Source: Setomelanomma holmii (lineage: Eukaryota; Ascomycota; Dothideomycetes; Pleosporales; Phaeosphaeriaceae). From it: a stretch of 64,000 nucleotides of DNA. Location: positions 186,001 through 250,000 of the forward strand of contig ML978183.1 in NCBI GenBank assembly GCA_010015745.1. The letters are read 5' to 3'. The position numbers were made by a program, and so were the translations under genes. Positions 55,715-64,000 of this stretch are shown piece after piece. The notes beneath the pieces were generated by a model. That model saw only the letters and a program-made list of their open reading frames with translations. It was not told where the DNA came from and did no database searches. Every line of letters begins with the position of its first letter. Positions within the stretch are counted from its first letter, which is position 1.

Positions 55715-58700
55715 TTACGCATAGCTAGCCCACCCCATATACAGCACCGCCAAGTTCCTCTCATCTGTCGCCTGCTGAATCAGCTCATTCGCCGTGGCCT
55801 TCGTACTCAGCGTCTTACTCAACTTCTTCTCTACGACGCCCAACGCCCTACCCGCCTCACCAGCCTGCTCCTCCTTATCCTTCTTCTTATTACTTTCCTG
55901 CACCACTTCGTCCACCGGCTGGCCCGACGGCGCAGGCGTGCCGCCGGGTGCAACTGTCGATGCTCGGGTGCCGTTCTGTGCATTCGTGTCTTGATTGGCT
56001 TCCTGCATGCGCTTTGCCTTGGTTGGCGTGACGCTCCAGTTCACGAGGGGATCGTAGCGTAGGACGTTGAGGAGTGTCATGATAGATTCGCGTTCTTCGC
56101 GTAGCGTGTCCATTGTGAATTCGCAGCAGCGCCGGAACACGCCTTCGGTTTTGGTGTATCCCATTGCGTCGACCAGGTCGCGGGTCAGCCGGAATGGAAC
56201 GACTTCTGGCACGGGCAGGACGCGGCCGGCTTCGAAACTGACGCCGAGATCGATGTGGATGACTTCGCCTGACTTCTCGTCGAGGAGTATGTTGTGGCAA
56301 TGTCTGTCGCCGAGGCCCAGGACGTGGCCGAGAATCGAAATGGCAGCTGTAGAACGCGTGTACGCTAGGCGACGCTCAAACCACTCGTCTGGGTCCTGGA
56401 AGCGTTCTAGCAGGAAATAGCGTAGCACCGGATGGAAGTTGTCAGCAATCTTCTGCCAGACCTTTGTGCGCGTGGAGAGCGAGTCGGATTGGGCGGCGCC
56501 AATCTCTTTCCGACACCTGTCGGGCTTGTAGTCGTTCGGATAGTACTTCTCATGGGCTGGCATGACCCACAGGTGAAGAGGCATGGTGTTCTGGACGAAC
56601 TCCATCAGACCTGAGCGCGTTGACAGTGGTAGAACTTTGTAGGTGCGAATGCCAATGTTCCGAATGCGCGTCGCAGTATGGTTTCGCAGCAACCGCGACA
56701 CTTGATCAAAGACCTGCTCCATGATCGCGTCTTGACGTAGATCGTCGTTGCCAGATTTGAACTATATGTGTCAGTCAATGCGTGTCGCAAGTCTTGATCG
56801 GCCAACTCACCAACTGCTTGTACGGCTTTCCATCGGTTCCGATCGCGGTGATGATCTTTGGAGCGCTGAGACCGTTCGCGATGCTCATGGTCGATTTGAA
56901 CTTTTGAATTCTTGGCAGATCTGTGTAATTCATGTTCGCTCTGACTTCGACCTGTAATGTGGCCGGCGGTACGTTGAGCTTGGGCACTTTACTGACGAGT
57001 TCTCTTGACTCCTTGTACTTGTCAAGTGAGATTTCTCGGCCTTGTTGTGTACTCTCCTTCTCGCCCTTGAACATAGCGAGGTGATGATAAATCTCGTTCG
57101 ATTGGAAGATTGAGCTCCAATACGAGCGGGCCCTTTTGTCATTACCCAATTGAGCTGCCAGTGCTGCAGCAGACCTCTGGCGTGAGCGTGCTGCTTCGTC
57201 TTTAGAACGTACGACGTCCTCTCGACTGATGGCTCCAACCTTCATCTGTATGGCGAAGATCTGGTGCATGCCATGGTATGGATGTTCGACGCATATACGG
57301 AAGACAAGTTTCTCCAGGAGGTGCTGGAATCGGCTATCATCCGCTTGTAAACGAGACGACAATTGGTTCATCAGTAATGCGAATTTGCCACTTGGGACGC
57401 TTGAGAGATAAGGCTTGACAGCATCGTTGGCCAAGTCTGTGTCAGCATACTCCAGCCACAGAGAAAAGACTCGTAGGGCGTCGTTGTTGAACTCGTCACT
57501 AGCGGACAGCGAAAGTAGGTAGTTCTCCAGACACTGTCGTAGGAATTGTTCCCGGCCTTTCCGCAATCGCTCGTACTCCGCGTGGTCGAGGTCGTACCAG
57601 GTTTTTGCACGGCGAGCGCTTCTGGCATAAGTGTCGCGCATGCTCTTGCTCTTGTCCGTTCTTGACAACTTGGTGAAATCATTGTACTCTTGCAATTTCC
57701 GATCCATGATGGTCTTGATACGCTCCATGTCTTCTGCGGCTTCTGGACTCTGAATCTGTTTGTCGCAGAAAAGTGCAAACTCGTGGAACACCTGCCCTGG
57801 TCCAGCGCCCTGTTTCTGATTCTTGAGCTCGCGAATCGCTGGTTGGAGATAGTCTTGCATGATACTATCCGGTTTGGCAAGGCGGGCTTCGGCAAGGTGA
57901 TGACCCTATCTGAGTTAGCGTGTCCCATGTAAAGGATGTGAGATATTGCTTACTAGACGAGCTAGAAGCACTGGCAAGCTTAGATCAATATTCTGCGAAT
58001 CAAAGTCGGCATGTTCGATGAGGTGCTGACGCATCCGAATCGAGATCTCGGCTTCGCCTTGTTCCCACAGTACATTTGCGACTTCGTGCTGAGCTATAGC
58101 CTCAATGTCGAGGCCGACGGACTTGCATTCTGACACAATGTCGGATAGATAAGTTACGCTAGCGAGTGACTCTTGCAGAGCACCGTGTCTTCTGCAGATA
58201 GTGGATGATGACACGAGCGCTTCTACTTCAATGTTCCGAATCGTAGCAGTTCTCGTGCGCAAAGAATTGACAAGAGTTGCATTCGAAGCCAGGACACTGA
58301 ACAGGCTTTCGCGACAGGAAAGAACTTGTCGCACGTCGTTAAATCTGAGTCATTGTTAGTGGACTGATGTCAAGATTGCAACGTCGAGAACTTGCTCTCC
58401 AGATCGCATCCACTTCTCGCGCGCTTTCATGCGATCCCATGTATCGAGCAAATGCTCTGATCGCTCCGCCCTGATGACCTCGTCTGCCTCAGTCAGGGCG
58501 CCAAGGGTTCTCAGACGGGTTTTGACAGGAACAGTGGAGTCATTACGACCCGAAAGGAAGCTCATCGTGGTAAGAAGCTGGCGCTCAAAATTGTCTTTTG
58601 CTTCCGTGGCGCTTTTGGCGAAGTGCAGCCCTTGAAATGCTCGGAATAGTGCGCTCGATTCTGTGTGTATCGTGTCTGGTGCCTTGATGTCCCATTGCCC

Positions 58701-61700
58701 GAGCTTGCGAGCGGTGTGAAGTGTACTTTCCACAGCATCATCGCCCATATCTCGGAATTGGTTGTTGGAGAGCAAGGAATGGGTCACGCTATTCATGTTT
58801 AGCACGATGAGCGACTTGACAGTGCCACGGGTATCAGCCGGCTCGAACGCGTTGGATCGCCTCATTTCGCTGTCGAGGCGAGCACCTCGGAAAAGAAGAC
58901 TCTTCACTCCGTCGCCTTCGTACTCGAGACGATCAAGCACAGAAAGCAAATTCGAGCCTTGCTCGACGCCGTAGAAAGAATCCGGCTCATCGAGGTTCTT
59001 GTAGATGGAAAGCTGGAGACTCAGTGGCAATTTGGGGGCTTCAACCAGAACAGAAGATCTTCGGGTGCTGCTCTTTACAATTGGCTGACCGGAAGACGTC
59101 TCTGCGAAAAGAAGGGCGCTTCTGTACATGCCGCATGTATTTGCGGCTTGTGATGCGCTAAGGTAATCGATCTCCAACCAGCGGTCTCGGTCCACGCGTG
59201 TGACTTCTTTGGGAACTGGTTGGCTGCGAAGGTAGAGTATGATGCGGATAAGGTTGCGGACGTACGGTGCGGTAGACGCGTCACAATTTCCGAACCACGA
59301 CATTGTCGCTGCAGTCACACACGCTCGAACGTCTTGCTCGCCATCAAACTCATCTAGTAGCACGAGATGAGTTATGTACGGCAACAGTCTCTCCGCCATG
59401 TGTTCGATGCCATGGAGGAGATCTGAGAGTGCTCCTAGTATTGGATCATCGGAAGCAGCCCTGCAAAGCGAAATCGCAACATCTCGGATCCACGCAGGCA
59501 CAGGTTTTTTGGTCGCTGAGATCGCTTCTTCGAGTCTCTCTGATGGCGCAAGGGATGAAGCCGGCACGGTTTCTGGGATACATAGTCCGAGCGCTTTCCC
59601 TATGGCGTCTGGTATCGTTCGGTGTAGCTCTGCGACGTAACGGGGATCCGCTTGTGTGAGACGCGAGATGATGCGCCTGACAGCATCCTCTGCCAGACTC
59701 ACTTCGGCACGGTCATCGCTGTAGAAGAGCTCGATGACCTCCATGACAATGGCTTCCCGAGAGGTTTTCCCCAGTATATCTCTGGACGATGAAGATGATT
59801 GTGTCCATGGCTGTGACTGAGTCGTGTTTCGCTTGACTTCTCCGAAAGCACTATAAGCACGCCCAAGAACCTTTGCAGCCCACAAGAGGTATCCATCGCC
59901 AACGCCATTCCTACGACAGGATTCCCAAACGAGCGGAGCGTACTCGGCAGCGTCCCTATCACCACCCAGAATATCGTCGCGAGCCATAGACGCAGGGTGG
60001 AAGTTCTGACACAACAAATTCAGCGCCACCTCTCGCGAAGTCTTGTTGAGTAGCTTGCGGCCAGATTTCACGTCATTGAGTATTTCCAGGAGCAATTTGC
60101 TCTCCTCGCTGCCACGTAAGGAGTTGCCTTCGTCTGTAACTTGTGATGCAGCTGTGGTGATGAGCTTGAAAGCTTTGATGGAAGATGATTGTTTGGTCGC
60201 GCTCATCGCTTCGGCATGGGCTTTGAGATAATCAGACAACCATCTGTGAAACCTGTTTGCTGCCGTCATGGTCGCTACATGTTGCGATTGCTGTGTCGTG
60301 CTATCCTGAGTAGACCCGAGGAATACCCGAAGCGATATGAGAATGGAGAGACCAATGCCCGTTAGGAAGGCAAGATGCTCCCTCAGATATCGGGATCCAT
60401 GTTCAAATAGATACTGCATGATCCCAACTGTATCTTCTGCACACTGAACGTCAGTAAGGAATGGTCGTAACGACTGGAGCGTCATCTGAAGTGGATAGCC
60501 TTCATGTGCCACCGTTCCCGCTAGAGAGACCATGATCCGAATTTTGCGAATCATGGACCGCGCGTACAACGAGCCAAGCGCTGGATTAATGCGATCTAGC
60601 AAAGAGCGTAGCACGTATGTGTAAGTGCTTGGCGACCAAAAGTTAGCAGGATGGTCACCCGTTCGCCTGCATAAACGTTCTAATTGATCAGGAAGATAGA
60701 AGGCCGAAAATGCGGGCTCAGTGCCAATGCTCAGATCCTGAGACGAGTGACTGATCTCTGTGATGGCAGCTATGACTTGAGCAGCGGCGTCAAAAGCTGG
60801 CTTCTTCTCTAGGGCAAGCGGAAAGCGTTCCTCGTGGTCGATAGTTTGGAGGATATAGCCAACCACTTGTGGAAAGTGCTTTCGTATCGACTGGTAGTAG
60901 TTCTCACTTCCGACCAGTTCCTTCAACAAGTTGGAATTGTTCGGCTCAGCCTTATTCCTAGCGAAGCCGTTGCACGTGTCCCAAGCTATCGTATATGCAG
61001 CTGCTTTGCCCATGTTTGCGATAAGCAAACCTGCCACGGGCGTCTGCAACCGGCTTGCGAGGTACTCAACTTCTGTCTTCCGGCCACGCATCATAGCTTG
61101 ACCAACCGCTTCGGGGGCAATGTCCCGCAAGAGTCCCGCCAGTGTGGAGTAACCAAAGGTCACGTACGGTATGTCCGCGAAGACACGGCCTCGATCCAGC
61201 CAGATGAACAGCACCTGAGAGGCAAAGAGTCGAAAGAGAGATCGCGAGTCTCCGAGTCCTCGGGCATTTGCCACATCGGATATGCATCGCTTGGCATGTT
61301 TCGCGGCACCTGCAACGGAACCTGCGGTGGCGAATATGAAGTAAACGCACTGACGTAGCAGAGTGTGCCATCGCGATGCCAACTTGGAGAGGACGAGCAA
61401 TCTTACCGCAATGCCTTCAATACCTTCATCGTCACCGGGCAAGCTACTATCCACATCCTGCAGAATCTTTTTATGTTCTGATAATACAAAATCCTCGAAC
61501 ATTCTGGGTAGGCGCTCGGCGATGTGGTACTTCACGGTCATCTCCCCACGCGCCAGGAGTTCGAACAGGCTCGTCCGCACCGATGGTACCTTGCGGTTTT
61601 GTCCAAAGTCCGGATGATGTTTCAGCAGACCGTGCAGGAAGACAGCGAGTATTTTTTGCAGATTGGCGGACCGCCTGACGCCACCTTTTTCCATCTCCTT

Positions 61701-64000
61701 GACATAGTAGGCGTACAAAGCTTCGATATTTTCGTACAAATCTTGCGCTTCTCGATCCGCAGCGTCTAGACCCCACATCGACGCGGTGCCAATGAGAAGT
61801 TCAACCAACATGCCATTAGCGACTTCAGAGGTATTGTACTCGCGAGCTCGGGGGTCGATCAGAGCCTCACTGTACCGCTCAAGAAGGTTCAAGCAATCGG
61901 TACGTGACAATGGCAAGACGCTGTTCCACAACGCGCGAAGGATACGGCGTGATCGCAATAGATCGCTTTCATGGAGAGACACGAGGTAGTCTACAAATCT
62001 GGAAGGGATCTGATCATCCCCTGGCTCTCTAGCGTCACTGATTGACGCTATGAGTTCGAGGTATGTCGTACAGCATGCACGCAATGCAGAAGAATCACTT
62101 TCGGCTGGTAGATCGTGACGGGCAACATCTGGTTCAGCTCCGTTGGTAAGTGCCGTTGTCTGTGAATCCATGGCATCGTCGACATCCATGAAGTCATCGT
62201 CCTCTACATAGAAGGACTGTTTCATCTCTTTGCGGTTGCCCAGGGCTTTTGACAGATGTTTTGCCAGAATGTAGATGCCTACCCCCTTAAAGGGACGGGT
62301 GCTCAGATGGCGCAAAGACGCGAGGTCTGGGAGAATCTTGGCGCAAGTCTCGAGAACGGCGTCGACTTTGTACTGTTCCATCTGCGGTCTTGCAAAAGCT
62401 TCAGCAAAGGACTCGCTGAAGGCGTTCGTTGACGACTCGATGCTGCTGACGCGACGATCTTCAGGATCTGCCAAGCTTGCTAAAGCTGGGGCGATAATGC
62501 AGAGATTTGTGATGATGCGCATCATGTCGGAATTGATGCTATGGATGTTTGCGTCCACCGTATCTTTCCAGCGATGTCTTGCTTTCTCGATCTCAGACTG
62601 GCAGAAGTCCAGTACCCTGCTCTCAAGCGGCGTCGAATGGTGTTCGGAAATCAAGCCGGTGTACAAAGCATCCTCTTTCACTGTTTTTGCGCTGTGATCG
62701 TGCTCTGGGCCAAGCAAGAGTAGATACTGTGCAAGGTCTTGGTACTGTTTCGTCCGAGCCCTAGCTTGCGCTATGGAACCCAGAACTAGGAAAGGAGTAG
62801 GTTCCGGAGGACAATGTGATCTATCGAGACATGCGAGGAAGACTCGCAGTACATCACGCGCATCGCAATGATGTGCGTTCGATGAAGAATAGGTCCGCTC
62901 GTACCACATGCCTGGATGAATCAGAGAAATTTATATATAGGACTTGCGGGTAACATACTTGGTGTCCATTTGGTGATCAGCCAGCTGAGGATTCGTTCCG
63001 AAGTGGAGTTGAAGTTTGTTGGGTTCTCTTGGATGCGCTCCTGCAATATCGTGGTCAATAATGTTGAGCTTGTTTCCGTCAGCAACGCCGGTCCGCTCAG
63101 TTCTATTGACAGCAGCATCGATTGCACTGTGTCAGAGACGGCCGAAAAAGGTACGATTTTCAGGTTCAGCAGGACGCTCATTAGATGACATGCAGGCCGT
63201 GATAAGGATATCGATGTCGCTGTTCGAGCCGCGCTGAGCCAGGCGGACACCCAGTAGGGTCGCAGGCTAGGGTCTGTTGCGGACCGTTGAAAGGCAGCAC
63301 TGCACGTGTTAGTTGGTGTTATTACAGTGATGCATCAAACCTACCCAGACAGACCTAGCATCGCCCAACCTGAATGTACAGCATTTTCATCCGAAATGCA
63401 CGATATGAGCCTCTCCAGCATTGACTGAAGGTCTTCCTGATCAACTGGACCTTCTTGGACCATGAACGCAACGACTTGTAATGCAGCACGTTTCGCATTT
63501 GAGCGGGGCTCCATGACGTGGCGAAGGTACTCTTGGAACATCTGCGTGAGCCGAGGGCGCTTACTAACGTTTTCCTCGCCGTCGCTGTGAATGTGCGTAG
63601 TCAGGCGGTTATGTTGGTCGAGCATGAAAGAAAATCGCGCAATGGCTGATACTGTGGCCCAATGGCTTTCGGACCGGAGGTGTTGAGGATCCATGGAGAA
63701 GGCATAAGTGTTCAAAGGATGAGTATACTTGTCAGCTGGACCCACGTGTCGGAAGCAGAGATGGTCCTCCTCTAGGTATTGATGGGCAGTAGTTTCTTGT
63801 CTCTTCCGATACTCTCCGTACATGACTTCAAGCAGCGCTTCCAGGTCGAAAGCAACATTTTCGATGTTTGGATCAGTGAGGTAGCTGGAAATGTGCGCCT
63901 CAGTGTAGATGAGAGTAGTCAAGATCTCATCTCGAAGCACAAACTCAGACCACATAAATTTCATTTGAGGAAGAAGCTCCTGTACGATACGCTTGGTCAG
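55715..64000 (-). CDS. TEL1: ATM-type PI3K-related kinase Tel1 (5' end beyond window)
   Basis: This is a giant Ser/Thr kinase that senses DNA ends and short telomeres. Six exons are visible: 64000-63345, 63299-62959, 62911-58396, 58344-57954, 57905-56811 and 56761-55715, about 2681 codons; the frame stays open at the right edge. Four introns are GT-AG (45-49 nt); the one at 58345-58395 needs a GC donor. HEAT-type repeats fill the long exon, and the FAT domain spans the 58.3-56.9 kb exons. The kinase domain includes YKQL-FKSGNDDLRQD with the ATP-binding Lys, GLGDRHCHNILL with catalytic Asp and Asn, HIDLG, and VPEVVPFRLTRDLVDAMG, which separates ATM/Tel1 from Mec1. A Pro/Ala/Lys-rich insert follows (about 55850-56000). 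The FATC end reads ELIQQATDERNLAVLYMGW. Confidence 0.95.
58345..58395 (-). other. GC-AG intron in TEL1
   Basis: On the minus strand the donor is AGA then GCAAGT, the branch site CACTAACA and the acceptor GACTCAG; length 51 nt. All GT choices here are in phase 0 and run into ATT-TAA after the acceptor. The GC donor joins GGAGA with ATTT, giving S-G-E-F-N-D-V in frame. Confidence 0.82.

Noticed and set aside
1..64000. CRISPR arrays, prokaryotic operons or defence systems
   Set aside because: The introns, gene types and pol III tRNA show a fungal nuclear genome; no repeat-spacer pattern was seen.

Overview
The window is nuclear DNA of a filamentous ascomycete (Pezizomycotina, possibly Dothideomycetes; the class is a guess). 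The grounds are many GT-AG introns of about 45-60 nt with CTRAY-type branch sites, a multimodular NRPS, and fungal proteins such as a DUG3-type amidotransferase, UPF0643, a Tel1-type ATM kinase and a fungal 56-residue uS14. About 20 protein genes and one tRNA are supported. Most are multi-exon, and I rebuilt their splice sites by reading frame.

Layout: 1-7262 is the 3' part of an NRPS gene (A-T-C-A-T-E-C, cut by the left edge). It is the only secondary-metabolism gene seen, and housekeeping genes start right after it, so the edge of its cluster probably lies near 7.3 kb. 7.5-11.5 kb holds an F-box/RCC1 protein and eIF2B-delta, divergent. 11.5-16 kb is gene-poor with one small membrane-anchored protein. 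16-19.6 kb holds PEX4-like E2, RRP46 and a membrane protein. 21.2-25 kb holds an ADA2-type deaminase and UPF0643. 25.8-34.9 kb holds POT1, importin alpha, DUG3 and a DUF4211 protein. 35.6-40.2 kb holds a CRAL-TRIO protein, POL12 and ribosomal protein S29. 42.9-48.2 kb holds a broken secreted-protein gene and ASE1/PRC1. 50.4-51.8 kb holds a conserved fungal protein. 53.8-55.2 kb holds an intron-containing tRNA-Arg and a decayed recombinase-like fragment. 55.7-64 kb holds the TEL1 kinase gene, whose 5' end lies beyond the right edge.

The core genes serve unrelated housekeeping roles: translation, nuclear import, replication, telomere protection, DNA-damage signalling, peroxisome import, RNA decay, spindle midzone and glutathione breakdown. 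No operon-like logic is expected. Several pairs share short divergent 5' regions.

The most interesting observations are two GC-AG introns with GCAAGT donors (ADA2-like gene and TEL1); a stop-free 48-nt intron in ASE1; two loci whose reading frame is broken by single-base or stop lesions (secreted protein, CRAL-TRIO tail); a tyrosine-recombinase-like relic beside a tRNA gene; and an NRPS ending in a condensation domain. I saw no defence system, CRISPR array or other clearly undescribed system.
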